NCBI RefSeq assembly: GCF_029690065.1
Contig: NZ_CP121463.1
Span: forward strand, 1 to 64,000
DNA: 64,000 nt
Reading direction: 5' to 3'
Source: Arthrobacter sp. Y-9
Lineage (GTDB): Bacteria > Actinomycetota > Actinomycetes > Actinomycetales > Micrococcaceae
Each line of letters opens with the position of its first letter. Positions within the stretch are counted from its first letter, which is position 1. A model generated the notes under the pieces. It saw only the letters and a program-made list of their open reading frames with translations. It made no database searches and was not told the origin of the DNA. This document shows, piece after piece, positions 1 to 8,192 of the stretch. Made by a program: the position numbers and the translations under genes.

Positions 1-2
1 AG

Positions 3-578
3 CCGCGTCAGGCTCCCGCCTCGCGTCCGGCCCCGGCCGTGAGCAAGTCTCCCGTCCCGGGCGCCACCGGTGCGGCATCGCAGGGTTCGGCTCCGGCCGG
101 CCCGGCGAACGCTTCGCGTCCGGCTCAGGCTCGTCCGGCTCAGGCGCGGCCCGCGCAGGGTCCGGCTGCCTCCGCTGCCACCGCGGGGCTCGTGAAGCCC
201 GCGCCCAAGGCGAAGGTGCGCCGCGCGAAGCTCATGATCAGCAAGGTCGACCCGTGGTCGGTGCTGAAGATGTCCTTCCTGCTCTCCGTGGCGCTGGGCA
301 TCGTGACCGTGGTGGCCGCCCTGGTCCTGTGGACCGTGCTGGACCTGACCGGCATCTTCAACCAGGTGAACAAGCTCGTGGGTGACGTGGCCGGCAGCGA
401 AAGCGGCGGCTTCGATCTCCGGAAGGTCGCCTCGCTCGGCCAGGTCGTCTCCTTCTCCACGATCATCGCCGTGGTGAACGTCGTGCTCCTGACAGCCATC
501 TCGACGCTGTCCGCCGTGCTGTACAACCTCGCCGCCACCCTGGTGGGCGGCGTGGGCGTCACGCTCACGGACGACTGA
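3..578 (+). CDS. DUF3566 membrane protein (5' end outside window)
   Basis: The reading frame is open to the left edge, so the start codon is probably upstream; the GTG at 39 is only the first start codon inside the window. The first ~60 visible residues are a low-complexity Pro/Ala/Arg stretch with PAQAR repeats. After a basic segment come two hydrophobic helices (about residues 75-105 and 130-165 counted from 39), the usual layout of DUF3566 proteins, which sit directly downstream of gyrA in actinobacteria (Rv0007 in M. tuberculosis). The molecular role is not known. The gene ends just before a strong terminator and the tRNA-Ile gene, which agrees with the gyrA-side position. Confidence 0.85.
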   Translation, partial: PRQAPASRPAPAVSKSPVPGATGAASQGSAPAGPANASRPAQARPAQARPAQGPAASAATAGLVKPAPKAKVRRAKLMISKVDPWSVLKMSFLLSVALGIVTVVAALVLWTVLDLTGIFNQVNKLVGDVAGSESGGFDLRKVASLGQVVSFSTIIAVVNVVLLTAISTLSAVLYNLAATLVGGVGVTLTDD

Positions 579-606
579 GCAGCCTCTTCGAAAGCCAGCC
601 TCTGAT

Positions 607-640
607 CGGCCGGGACACCGTGTGGACGGTGTCCCGGCCG
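607..640 (+). terminator. Rho-independent terminator after DUF3566 gene
   Basis: A perfect 15-bp stem (607-621 with 626-640) closes a GTGG loop and is followed by ATTTGG. The T-run is short but the stem is very stable. It would end the gyrA-side transcript before the tRNA-Ile promoter. Confidence 0.75.
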
Positions 641-642
641 AT

Positions 643-671
643 TTGGCTTGGGCAGGGAAGTCCTGTAAAGT
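643..671 (+). promoter_or_regulatory. Candidate promoter of tRNA-Ile
   Basis: TTGGCT (643-648) and TAAAGT (666-671) are 17 bp apart, a good sigma-70-type fit about 38 bp before the mature tRNA. It starts right after the terminator of the upstream gene. Confidence 0.5.
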
Positions 672-709
672 CTTATCTCGGCCCGATCGAGGAGACTCGT
701 AGGCTGTGG

Positions 710-783
710 GGGCGTATAGCTCAGGCGGTTAGAGCGCTTCGCTGATAACGAAGAGGTCCCAGGTTCAAGTCCTGGTACGCCCA
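710..783 (+). tRNA. tRNA-Ile (GAT)
   Basis: A full cloverleaf is visible: 7-bp acceptor stem 710-716/776-782 with discriminator A783, anticodon stem 737-741/749-753 with anticodon GAT at 744-746, and T-stem 759-763/771-775 with loop TTCAAGT. The 3' CCA is not encoded. Its place downstream of gyrA and close to tRNA-Ala is the usual actinobacterial arrangement. Confidence 0.97.
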
Positions 784-813
784 CGGAACACCGAGTTCAC
801 GGAACGAGGCACC

Positions 814-930
814 ATGAAGAAATTGCTCGTCATCGCACTGGCAGTCGCTTCCGTGGTCATCGTGAAGAAGGCCCGGGAGTCCGAAGCCCAGAAGGGTGCC
901 TGGAAGCAAGGAACCGATTCGGTTTCCTGA
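814..930 (+). CDS. DLW-39-type small protein, 38 aa
   Basis: A 38-codon gene starts at ATG 814. The protein begins MKKLLVIALAVASVVIVKKA, a single hydrophobic helix with basic residues on both sides, and continues with a short polar tail containing a Trp. The length, the place between tRNA-Ile and tRNA-Ala, and the helix-plus-Trp layout match the actinobacterial DLW-39 family, whose function is unknown. The upstream GAACGAGG could serve as ribosome binding site. The family name rests on context and general pattern; the typical DLW motif itself is not present as such in this copy. Confidence 0.7.
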   Translation: MKKLLVIALAVASVVIVKKARESEAQKGAWKQGTDSVS

Positions 931-940
931 CCGGGATTCT

Positions 941-1016
941 GGGGGCATGGCGCAATTGGTAGCGCACCTGCTTTGCAAGCAGGGGGTTAGGGGTTCGAGT
1001 CCCCTTGCCTCCACCA
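941..1016 (+). tRNA. tRNA-Ala (TGC), CCA encoded
   Basis: Acceptor stem 941-947/1006-1012, discriminator A1013 and an encoded CCA at 1014-1016. The anticodon arm CCTGC/GCAGG carries TGC, and the T-loop is TTCGAGT. Neither tRNA-Ile nor tRNA-Leu in this window encodes its CCA. Confidence 0.97.
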
Positions 1017-1020
1017 TCAC

Positions 1021-1054
1021 AAAAGGATCGTCGCAAGACGGTCCTTTTGTTTTG
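1021..1054 (+). terminator. Rho-independent terminator of tRNA-Ala
   Basis: A 12-bp stem (1021-1032 with 1037-1048, one G-T pair) with loop GCAA is followed by GTTTTG. The A-rich left base and T-rich right base give a standard terminator a few bases after the tRNA 3' end. Confidence 0.85.
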
Positions 1055-1086
1055 CCCCCACGACGACGACGGCGGAAGGCTGAGGC

Positions 1087-1983
1087 ATGAACGCATTGAT
1101 GGCCACGCTGGGCATCCTCGGAGTCTCCGCCTCGGGACCGCTGGTCTCCGCCACGCTCGCGGGCACCACGGTCGGAGCGATCGCCATCGCCTTCTGGCGC
1201 AACGCGATCGCCGCCGTCGTGATGGGGGCTCCCGAATTGGCACGCCGTCCGCAGTCCTTCACCCGGGTGAACCGCCGATCCCTCGTGTGGAGCGGCGTCG
1301 CGGGCATCGCGCTGGCGTTCCACTTCGTCTGCTTCTTCTACTCGCTCGAACTGACCAGCGTGGCGGCCTCCACCGCGCTCGTCTGCCTGCAGTCGGCCTG
1401 GATCGCCCTCATCCAGCTGTTCCGCGGCACCAGGCACTCCTGGCACGTTCTGGCAGGCCTCGGCGTCTCGTTCCTGGGCGTCGTGGCGATCACGGGCTTC
1501 GACATGGGGTCCTCCCCGCAGGCGCTGTGGGGCGACATCCTGGCGATCCTGGGCGGCATCCTGGCGGGCGTGTACACGCTGGCCGGCAGCAAAGCCCGGG
1601 AGGACATGACCACGGGCGCCTACACGGGCATCTGCTACGCGTTCTGCGCCCTGGTGGTCCTGGTGCTGGCGCTCGTTTCAGGACAGCCGCTGGTCGGGTT
1701 CGAGCTCAACGGCTGGCTCGGCATCCTGGCCATCACGGTGGCCGCGCAGCTCCTGGGCCACACCTCGCTGAACTACCTGGTGGGCCACATGAGCGCGCTG
1801 GTGGTGTCCATGCTGGTGCTGCTGGAGATCCCCGGAGCGGCGATCCTGGCGGCGGTGTTCCTGCACGAGGTGCTGCCGGCGGGGACCTATGCGGGGCTGG
1901 CCCTGATCATCGCCGGCCTCGCGATCGTCATCGCCGGGCAGCGTGGCAAGCGGGAGAAGCTCGCGGAAGCCCCCATCGACTGA
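1087..1983 (+). CDS. EamA/DMT-family transporter
   Basis: A 298-aa, almost entirely hydrophobic protein with about ten transmembrane helices in two homologous halves, as in EamA drug/metabolite transporters. An early FWRN segment (about residues 36-39) and the C-terminal segment LEIPGAAILAAVFLHE are typical of this superfamily (family knowledge). It would export or import a small metabolite; the substrate cannot be read from sequence. The ATG at 1087 follows GGAAGGCTGAGG. It stands alone after the tRNA-Ala terminator and converges with the glycosyltransferase gene 40 nt away. Confidence 0.88.
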   Translation: MNALMATLGILGVSASGPLVSATLAGTTVGAIAIAFWRNAIAAVVMGAPELARRPQSFTRVNRRSLVWSGVAGIALAFHFVCFFYSLELTSVAASTALVCLQSAWIALIQLFRGTRHSWHVLAGLGVSFLGVVAITGFDMGSSPQALWGDILAILGGILAGVYTLAGSKAREDMTTGAYTGICYAFCALVVLVLALVSGQPLVGFELNGWLGILAITVAAQLLGHTSLNYLVGHMSALVVSMLVLLEIPGAAILAAVFLHEVLPAGTYAGLALIIAGLAIVIAGQRGKREKLAEAPID

Positions 1984-2023
1984 CGCCGCCGGGCGGTGGC
2001 CCGGCAGGCGGGGCCTGCCGCCC

Positions 2024-2854
2024 CTAGAGCCCGCCGCGCTCCGGGACGGCCGCCGTCGCGCTGTGGATGGCGCGGAGGATCTTCGCCGGGAAGTAGACCG
2101 AGTAGAACACCACCATGGGCGCCTTCAGGGCGATCTTCTTGATGTTGTGCGCCTTGTAGGTGCGGTCGAAGCGGGTCACGTAGTAGCTGTAATCCCGGGG
2201 CGAATCCTCCAGCCGGCGTGCGGACATCCCCGAGACCATGGTGGGGACGTACTGGACGCGGAGGCTGTGCTCGGCCAGATGCAGTGAGAGGTCGATGTCC
2301 TCATGCATCTCGTCCTTCTCGTCCAGGCACGTCTCGGAGCGGATGATCTCCCAGGCGCTCTTCCGCAGGGCCATGTTGGAGCCGAACAGGAAGTGGTACT
2401 CGTGGCGGGCCAGGCGCAGCATGAGCTGCCGCATCCGGTCGTCGGCTTTCTGGCCCCAGCGGCGCAGCGGCATGTCGTAGTAGAGCACGGGGCCGGTGGC
2501 CGCCTGCACGGTGGGGTCCAGGAAGGCGTTCTGCACCTGCTCGACCCATTCGGGCTCCAGGACGGAGTCGGCGTCGATCCGGCCGAGCACTTCACCGCTG
2601 CCGTAGTCCAGGCCGGCGTTGCGGGTGGGGATGAGCCCCTGGGCGTCGTTCTGCGCGACCAGGTGAATGGGCGATTCGGGGTATTCCAGCTGCATGGAGC
2701 GGACGATCTCCGCCGTCCGGTCCGTGGACTTGTTGTCCACCACGATGATCTCGTGAGCCGGGGAACTCTGATAGATGGCCGCCGTCAGGCACTGGCGGAT
2801 GACGCTTTCCTCGTTGTAGGCGGGGATCACGATCGACACACTGGGCCGGTTCAC
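2024..2854 (-). CDS. Family 2 glycosyltransferase
   Basis: A 276-aa GT-A-fold enzyme. The N-terminus SVSIVIPAYNEE and the following VVDNKSTDRT are the nucleotide-sugar binding part of GT2. GRIDADSVL (about residue 90) supplies the metal-binding DxD-type motif, and DEKDEMHEDIDLSLH (about 180) the acceptor-side ED motif. There is no clear membrane anchor apart from a weak hydrophobic stretch near the C-terminus. The start is GTG at 2854 behind GAGGACTGA. Donor and acceptor are unknown; it could build a cell-surface glycan or glycolipid. No sugar-biosynthesis gene lies next to it. Confidence 0.88.
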   Translation of the reverse strand: MNRPSVSIVIPAYNEESVIRQCLTAAIYQSSPAHEIIVVDNKSTDRTAEIVRSMQLEYPESPIHLVAQNDAQGLIPTRNAGLDYGSGEVLGRIDADSVLEPEWVEQVQNAFLDPTVQAATGPVLYYDMPLRRWGQKADDRMRQLMLRLARHEYHFLFGSNMALRKSAWEIIRSETCLDEKDEMHEDIDLSLHLAEHSLRVQYVPTMVSGMSARRLEDSPRDYSYYVTRFDRTYKAHNIKKIALKAPMVVFYSVYFPAKILRAIHSATAAVPERGGL

Positions 2855-2914
2855 TCAGTCCTCGATTTCCAAAACACGGATACGCCCGATGGGGCTTGAT
2901 CCCTCAAACATAGC

Positions 2915-2952
2915 AAGACGCCCCGCCGGCACGGTTGCCGACGGGGCGTCTT
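2915..2952 (-). terminator. Hairpin after the amphipathic-repeat gene
   Basis: A perfect 11-bp inverted repeat (2915-2925 with 2942-2952), AAGACGCCCCG and its complement, lies 25 nt past the stop of the 2977..4029 gene and also upstream of the glycosyltransferase gene. The trailing T-run is weak. Confidence 0.55.
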
Positions 2953-2976
2953 GGGGTGCACTTTCTGTGTGCAGCG

Positions 2977-4029
2977 CTACTTGCCGTCCGCAGCGTCCTT
3001 CACGTCAGAGGCGACCTCTTCGGCCTTGTCCTTGGCTTCTTCGACCTTCGCCTTGCCCGCTTCGGCGGTCTTCTGGCTGGCCTCGTGGATCTTCTCGGCG
3101 GCGCGGCGTGCCGTGGTGCGGGCGCGTTCGCTCACCTCGGAAGCGGACCCGGATGCCTTCTCCGCGGTCTCCTCCACGGCGGCCTTGGCCTCCTTCACAC
3201 CGGCTTCGGCGGCCTCACCAGCCTTCTCGGCGACGTGCTGGGCCTTGGTGGCGACCTTCTCGCCGGCGTCCTTGACGGCCTCGACGACGGCGGGTGCGCT
3301 GTGTGCGGGGCCGGAGGACTGGGCGGGGCGGTCCTGAGGACGGTCCGCCGGGACCTTCCACGGATCCTGCGTGGGGCGCGAGGCCTTCCAGACGGCCACG
3401 CCGGCCGCGACCGCGGCGCCGATCACCGCGAAGACCAGAAGGCCCTTCTTCTTGCCCTTCTGAGGCTTGGCCAGCTGCTGGTTCGCTGCTTCCGCGGCGG
3501 CCGACGCGATCTGGCGGCCCTGCTGGCCGAGTTCGGAGGCCTGCTCCTGCAGCTGGTTGACCACGGGGGAATCGGAGAAGCGGCGGGCGACGGCGTCGAT
3601 CTGCTCCGGAGCCTGCTCCAGGCCGTGGTGGACGGCGTCGGATGCCTTGCCGAGCTGCTCCGAGATCAGGGGAAGGTATTCACCCACCACCTTGTCCCGG
3701 GCGGTGGCGAGAGCCGGGGTGGTCTTGTCCAGGGCTTCCTGAATGCGCGGGCTGGCCTCCTCCACGGCGTCGTGGATCTTCGGGCCGAGGTGGGCCAGGC
3801 CCTCCTGAATGCGGGGGGTCACGGTCGCGACGCCGTCGGCCAGGTTGTGGGCCGCGCTCTTGAGGCCGTCCTGGATCTTCGGCGAGGCCGTTTCGATGCC
3901 CTGCTGGATGCGGGGAACAGCCCAGTTCACGGCGGCTTCGACACGCGGCGCCGCCCAGTCACGGGCCTGTTCGATGCCCTGCGTCACGCCCTGCTCAAGG
4001 TCCCGTGCGGAATTGACGGTCTTTTTCAT
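2977..4029 (-). CDS. Membrane protein with 11-residue amphipathic repeats
   Basis: The ATG at 4029 is chosen because TAGGAGG stands just upstream; the frame is open further up but without a comparable site. The 350-aa protein starts with a tandem series of 11-residue units such as SPRIQEALDKT, VPRIQQGIETA and TPRIQEGLAHL (about residues 20-110), which predict amphipathic helices. A Lys-rich stretch then leads into one membrane helix (GLLVFAVIGAAVAAGVAVW, around 200). A long Ala/Lys/Glu-rich tail with LEA- or apolipoprotein-like heptad and undecad patterning follows. It may bind membranes or take part in desiccation or envelope stress; that is inference. Divergent from ppiA. Confidence 0.7.
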   Translation of the reverse strand: MKKTVNSARDLEQGVTQGIEQARDWAAPRVEAAVNWAVPRIQQGIETASPKIQDGLKSAAHNLADGVATVTPRIQEGLAHLGPKIHDAVEEASPRIQEALDKTTPALATARDKVVGEYLPLISEQLGKASDAVHHGLEQAPEQIDAVARRFSDSPVVNQLQEQASELGQQGRQIASAAAEAANQQLAKPQKGKKKGLLVFAVIGAAVAAGVAVWKASRPTQDPWKVPADRPQDRPAQSSGPAHSAPAVVEAVKDAGEKVATKAQHVAEKAGEAAEAGVKEAKAAVEETAEKASGSASEVSERARTTARRAAEKIHEASQKTAEAGKAKVEEAKDKAEEVASDVKDAADGK

Positions 4030-4248
4030 GGTGCCTCCTAGCATCAACACTTCCTGTGGAGTGAAGCCCGTCAGTCCCATGACGGCGACCGGCAGGCACT
4101 CTGCAGTGCTTGGTGTCCTTAGCAGCCAGCCTAGTTGCATTTCCTGATGTGCGGCTATGTGGAATGTATCGCGGCGCAAGATTTCACCCACCGCAGAACC
4201 CGGCCCGCGTCCAGGACCCCTTCAGCGCTGCGTGGGAGAATCAGGGGT

Positions 4249-4791
4249 ATGAGTATTGCAACCGCCAAGGCAACCATCCACACCAACCAGGGCGACATCG
4301 TCGTCAACCTCTTCGGCAACCACGCGCCCAAGACGGTCAAGAACTTCGTCGGTCTCGCCACCGGCGAGCAGGCCTGGACCCACCCGGAGACGGGCGAGGA
4401 CAAGACCGGCACCCCGCTGTACGACGGAACCATCTTCCACCGCATCATCAAGGACTTCATGATCCAGGGCGGCGATCCCCTCGGCCGCGGCGTCGGCGGC
4501 CCCGGCTACCGTTTCGATGACGAGATCCACCCCGAACTGAACTTCAACGAGCCCTACAAGCTGGCCATGGCCAACGCCGGCATCCAGATGGGCCAGGGCA
4601 CCAACGGTTCCCAGTTCTTCATCACCACCATCCCCACCACCTGGCTGCAGGGCAAGCACACCATCTTCGGTGAGGTGGCTGACGAGGAGTCCCGCAAGGT
4701 CGTCGACGCGATCGAGGGCGTCCGCACCGGGATGGGCGACCGTCCGGTCGAGGACGTGGTCATCAAGAGCATCGAGATCGAGCAGCTCTAA
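4249..4791 (+). CDS. ppiA: Peptidyl-prolyl cis-trans isomerase (cyclophilin)
   Basis: A 180-aa single-domain cyclophilin of bacterial cytoplasmic size, without signal peptide. The active-site signature FHRIIKDFMIQGGD holds the catalytic Arg, and NGSQFFIT and WLQGKHTIFGEV supply the rest of the proline pocket. It catalyses isomerisation of Xaa-Pro bonds in folding proteins. The ATG at 4249 lies behind CAGGGGT; an upstream in-frame ATG at 4135 would add an untypical N-terminus. The rhomboid gene follows 6 nt later, probably on the same transcript, as in the origin region of other actinobacteria. Confidence 0.95.
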   Translation: MSIATAKATIHTNQGDIVVNLFGNHAPKTVKNFVGLATGEQAWTHPETGEDKTGTPLYDGTIFHRIIKDFMIQGGDPLGRGVGGPGYRFDDEIHPELNFNEPYKLAMANAGIQMGQGTNGSQFFITTIPTTWLQGKHTIFGEVADEESRKVVDAIEGVRTGMGDRPVEDVVIKSIEIEQL

Positions 4792-4797
4792 AACCGC

Positions 4798-5652
4798 ATG
4801 AGTTACGGAACCCCGGCGGCCGGACCGGTCCCTGTCTGTCCACGCCATCCTGACCGAGTCTCCTATGTGAGCTGCCAGCGCTGTGGACGACCGGCCTGCC
4901 CGGAATGCCAGAGGCCGGCGGCCGTCGGGGTTCAATGCGTCGATTGCGTCCGTGAGGCGCAGGCGACGGCGCCGCGCGTGCGCGGTGCGTTCGGCGGGGC
5001 CGTGGCCTCCGGCCGCCCCGTGGTCACCTGGGGGATCATCGCCGCCTGCGTGGCGGTCTACGCCCTGCAGTGGCTGATCCCCGGGGACTTCATCTTCCAG
5101 AATTTCGCGTTCGCGAACATCTATGCGGGCTCTGAGCCGTGGCGCATGGTCACCTCGGCCTTCCTGCACTCACAGGGCAACATCCTGCATCTCGCCCTGA
5201 ACATGTACACCCTGTGGATCTTCGGTCAGGCCCTGGAGCCGCTGCTCGGACGAGCGCGGTACCTGGCGCTGTATCTCATCTCCGCGGTGGGCGGCTCCGT
5301 GGGCTACCTCCTGCTGACCCCCTGGCTGCCGGTGGTCGGCGTCGTCGGCGCCTCGGGTGCGATCTTCGGGCTCTTCGGCGCCATGCTGCTGGTCCAGCGC
5401 CGTCGTGGTGGGCAGATGACGCAGCTCTGGGTGCTGCTCGGGATCAACCTGGCTTTCGGCTTCCTGGTGCCCGGCATCGCCTGGCAGGCCCACCTGGGCG
5501 GTCTGGTCACGGGAGCGGCGTGCGCGGCCGTCATCGTGGGCACCGGACGCTCCCAGCGGGCGCCGCTCTGGCAGTGGCTCGGACTGGGCCTGGTGACCGT
5601 GGTTCTCATCATCCTGACCGTGTGGAAGGACAGCACGCTGCCGCTCCCGTAA
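4798..5652 (+). CDS. Rhomboid-family intramembrane serine protease with N-terminal zinc motif
   Basis: 284 aa. The first ~55 residues contain Cys14, His17, Cys26, Cys29, Cys34, Cys37, Cys47 and Cys50, a B-box-like double zinc-binding module. Six to seven membrane helices follow. The catalytic dyad is Ser186 in GASGAIFG and His232 in WQAHLGG, with the conserved HLALN (Asn135) as oxyanion helper. The enzyme cuts membrane proteins inside the bilayer; substrates are unknown. The zinc module is common in actinobacterial rhomboids and may bind partners. The gene sits 6 nt after ppiA. The stretch after it lacks a gene for about 490 bp and holds DnaA-box-like repeats. Confidence 0.93.
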   Translation: MSYGTPAAGPVPVCPRHPDRVSYVSCQRCGRPACPECQRPAAVGVQCVDCVREAQATAPRVRGAFGGAVASGRPVVTWGIIAACVAVYALQWLIPGDFIFQNFAFANIYAGSEPWRMVTSAFLHSQGNILHLALNMYTLWIFGQALEPLLGRARYLALYLISAVGGSVGYLLLTPWLPVVGVVGASGAIFGLFGAMLLVQRRRGGQMTQLWVLLGINLAFGFLVPGIAWQAHLGGLVTGAACAAVIVGTGRSQRAPLWQWLGLGLVTVVLIILTVWKDSTLPLP

Positions 5653-6037
5653 TCCACAGGGGTTGTCCACAGTGTTAATAAGTTACAGCCTTGTAGTTCA
5701 GGGGCATCGAGTCCGGGATTGAGCCGGTCTCCGGGAAATCCCCAGATGTTATCCACTCCTGTGGATAACATCTGGGGATTTTTTTGTGGATTTGTGGGCG
5801 AGGATCTCATCGGCTTCTGCCCGCTGTGGGCACGCTGCGGCGTGATCCTGTGGGGTGATCGGCCCGAGCGTTGCGGCACCGGGTCGACGCTCGGGCCTTC
5901 CCGATGGTCTATCCACAGGGGATGTCCACAGCTGTGGCTTTCTGTGGAACGGTCTATGACGCATCATCGAACCCGGATCCCCGCCATGGCGGCTCCGAGT
6001 GTGGTTTCCCACAGTTTCTATCCACACCTGTGGATAA
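5650..6037. other. Cluster of DnaA-box-like 9-mers, upstream cluster
   Basis: Non-coding. Perfect boxes are TTGTCCACA at 5663-5671 and the reverse of TTATCCACA at 5760-5768 and 6029-6037. One-mismatch boxes are at 5650-5658, 5749-5757, 5909-5917 and 6018-6026, plus ATGTCCACA at 5922-5930. The pair ATCCACAGGGG-N-TGTCCACAG occurs twice with the same 13-bp box-to-box distance (5652-5672 and 5911-5931). The rest, up to the fadH stop at 6144, shows nothing else recognisable. The dnaA-dnaN oriC would lie outside the window, so this is more likely an accessory DnaA-binding region. Confidence 0.6.
5736..5785 (+). terminator. Very long perfect hairpin with T-run, containing two DnaA-like boxes
   Basis: A 21-bp perfect stem (5736-5756 with 5761-5781) closes a 4-nt loop and runs into TTTT. 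It is positioned to end the ppiA-rhomboid transcript. Both arms contain a TTATCCAC core, so the stem is also an inverted pair of DnaA-box-like sites. Confidence 0.8.
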
Positions 6038-6143
6038 CTCCGTCATCCTCTATGCAGAGGGTGTGTGTAACCCAGAGTGGACGCTCACTTAGAACGACGG
6101 CGGTGGGCAGGGTGGCCCGTTGCAGGGCCACCAGTGTGCCGGC

Positions 6144-8186
6144 TCAGAACGCCGCGGCGAGTTCCGTGCCTTCGCGGATGGCGCGCTTGGCATCGACCTC
6201 CGCGGCGAGGGCCGCTCCGCCGATCACATGCACGCTCTGTCCGAGCCGCTCCAGTTCCCCGGCCAGCGAATTCACGGACTCCTGTCCGGCGCAGATCACC
6301 ACACTGTCCACCGCGAGGACGCGTGGATCCTTCCGCTCGGCGCCGAAGCTGAGGTGCAGGCCGGCGTCGTCGATCTTCTCGTAGTTGACGCCGCTCAGCT
6401 GCACCACGCCCTTGGCTTTCAGGGAGGCGCGGTGCACCCATCCGGTGGTCTTGCCCAGTCCCGCGCCGATCTTGCCCTCACGGCGCTGCAGCAGGTACAC
6501 AGTGCGGGGGCTGGGCTGGTGTTCGGGACGCTCCAGGGCGCCCGGGGCGTCGGGGTCGGTGCTGACGCCCCACTCCCGGCGCCACAGGTCCAGATCCAGG
6601 CTCGGCGACTCCTGATGGGTGAGGAACTCGGAGACATCCACCCCGATGCCGCCGGCCCCGATCACGGCCACGCGGGACCCGGCCTGGCGGGCGCCCCGGA
6701 CGAGTTCCGCGTAGCTCATGACGCTGGGGTGCTCGATCCCCGGAATGGCCGGCATGCGGGGTTCGACGCCGGTCGCCACGACGACCTCGTCGAAGGCGCC
6801 CGCCAGTTCCTGAGCCGTGGCCCGCTCGTTGAGGCGCACCTCCACGCCGAGCAGCTCCAGGCGCCGCGTGTAGTACCGCAGGGTTTCGGAGAACTCCTCC
6901 TTGCCGGGGATGCGCTGGGCGATGCCGAACTGTCCGCCGATCGTGTCCCCCGCTTCGAAGAGCGTGACGGAGTGGCCGCGTTCGGCGGCCGTCACCGCGG
7001 TGGCGAGTCCGGCCGGCCCGGCCCCGACGACGGCGACGCGCTTGCGGAGCACGGTCGGCCCCAGGGTTAGGGTGAGTTCGCGCCCCGCACGCGGATTGAC
7101 CAGGCAGCTGACCTTGCGGCCCGAGAATGCGTGGTCGAGGCACGCCTGGTTGCAGCCGATGCACGTGTTGATCTCGTCCACGCGTCCGGTCGCGGCCTTG
7201 AGGGACCATTCCGGATCAGCGAGCATGGGACGTGCCAGCGAGACCGCCTGAATGCCGGTTCCGGCCAGGATCTCTTCCGCGACAGCCGGCATGTTGATGC
7301 GGTTCGACGCCGCCACGGGGATGCTCACGGCCTTGGCGACCACTTCGGTGAATTCGGTGAACGCGGCGCGCGGCACGGAGGTGACGATCGTGGGGACGCG
7401 GGACTCATGCCAGCCGATGTCGGTGGTGATCATCCCGGCGCCGGCCGCTTCGAGTTCGCGTGCCAGGTCCAGGATCTCCTCCTGGGTCTGGCCCTGAGGG
7501 ACCAGGTCCGCCATGGAGAGCCGGAACAGGACCATGAAGCCGTCCCCGACCGCAGCGCGGATCCTGCGCACGATCTCCACAGGCACACGACGCCGCGCGG
7601 CTGGGCTCCCGCCCCACTCATCGGTGCGCTGGTTGCTGCGCGAGCTGAGGAACTGGTTGATGAAGTAGCCCTCCCCGCCCATGATCTCGACGCCGTCGTA
7701 CCCTGCGGCCTGCGCCAGCCGCGCGCAGCGGACGAAGCCGTCGATCTGGCGCTCGACGCCGCGGGTGCTGAGGGCGCGCGGCGTGAAGGGGGTGATGGGC
7801 GCCTTGAGCCGCGACGGCGCGACGATGAGCGGGTGGTGGCCGTAGCGGCCGGCGTGCAGGATCTGCAAGGCGATGCGGCCGCCGTCGCGGTGGACCGCCT
7901 CCGTGACGGTGCGGTGGGCGCCGAGCTGGCGACGGGACGTGAGGCTGGACCCGAAAGGCGAGAGCCAACCGCTGAGCGTCGGGGCGTAGCCGCCGGTCAC
8001 GATCAGCCCGGCGCCGCCGCGGGCGCGCTCGGCGTAGAAGGCCGCGAGGGCGTCCGCGTCCTTGCGGTGGTCCTCGAGCCCCGTGTGCATGGAACCCATG
8101 ATGATGCGGTTCTTCAGCCGGACGCCGTCGACGGTGAGCGGGCTGAACAGCAAGGGGAAGGCCTCGGCCTGGGAACTGTGGTTCAC
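6144..8186 (-). CDS. fadH: 2,4-dienoyl-CoA reductase (NADPH)
   Basis: 680 aa, collinear with E. coli FadH as I recall it. Residues 1-370 form the FMN-binding TIM barrel of the old yellow enzyme type, with the active-site His in TDIGWHESRVPTI (His260) and the segment GEGYFINQFLSSRSNQRTDE supplying the Tyr. The 4Fe-4S cluster is held by Cys342, Cys345, Cys349 and Cys361, with the family spacing. The C-terminal half binds FAD (RVAVVGAGPAGLA at ~383) and NADPH (RVAVIGAGGIGVD). It reduces 2,4-dienoyl-CoA in beta-oxidation of unsaturated fatty acids. Monocistronic; a 20-bp palindrome lies 6 nt upstream of its start codon. Confidence 0.95.
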   Translation of the reverse strand: MNHSSQAEAFPLLFSPLTVDGVRLKNRIIMGSMHTGLEDHRKDADALAAFYAERARGGAGLIVTGGYAPTLSGWLSPFGSSLTSRRQLGAHRTVTEAVHRDGGRIALQILHAGRYGHHPLIVAPSRLKAPITPFTPRALSTRGVERQIDGFVRCARLAQAAGYDGVEIMGGEGYFINQFLSSRSNQRTDEWGGSPAARRRVPVEIVRRIRAAVGDGFMVLFRLSMADLVPQGQTQEEILDLARELEAAGAGMITTDIGWHESRVPTIVTSVPRAAFTEFTEVVAKAVSIPVAASNRINMPAVAEEILAGTGIQAVSLARPMLADPEWSLKAATGRVDEINTCIGCNQACLDHAFSGRKVSCLVNPRAGRELTLTLGPTVLRKRVAVVGAGPAGLATAVTAAERGHSVTLFEAGDTIGGQFGIAQRIPGKEEFSETLRYYTRRLELLGVEVRLNERATAQELAGAFDEVVVATGVEPRMPAIPGIEHPSVMSYAELVRGARQAGSRVAVIGAGGIGVDVSEFLTHQESPSLDLDLWRREWGVSTDPDAPGALERPEHQPSPRTVYLLQRREGKIGAGLGKTTGWVHRASLKAKGVVQLSGVNYEKIDDAGLHLSFGAERKDPRVLAVDSVVICAGQESVNSLAGELERLGQSVHVIGGAALAAEVDAKRAIREGTELAAAF

Positions 8187-8192
8187 GCCACT

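Noticed and set aside
5650-6040. Assignment of the DnaA-box cluster as the chromosomal oriC itself
   Set aside because: No dnaA or dnaN gene adjoins it and no clear AT-rich unwinding stretch is present; gene order puts oriC outside the window.
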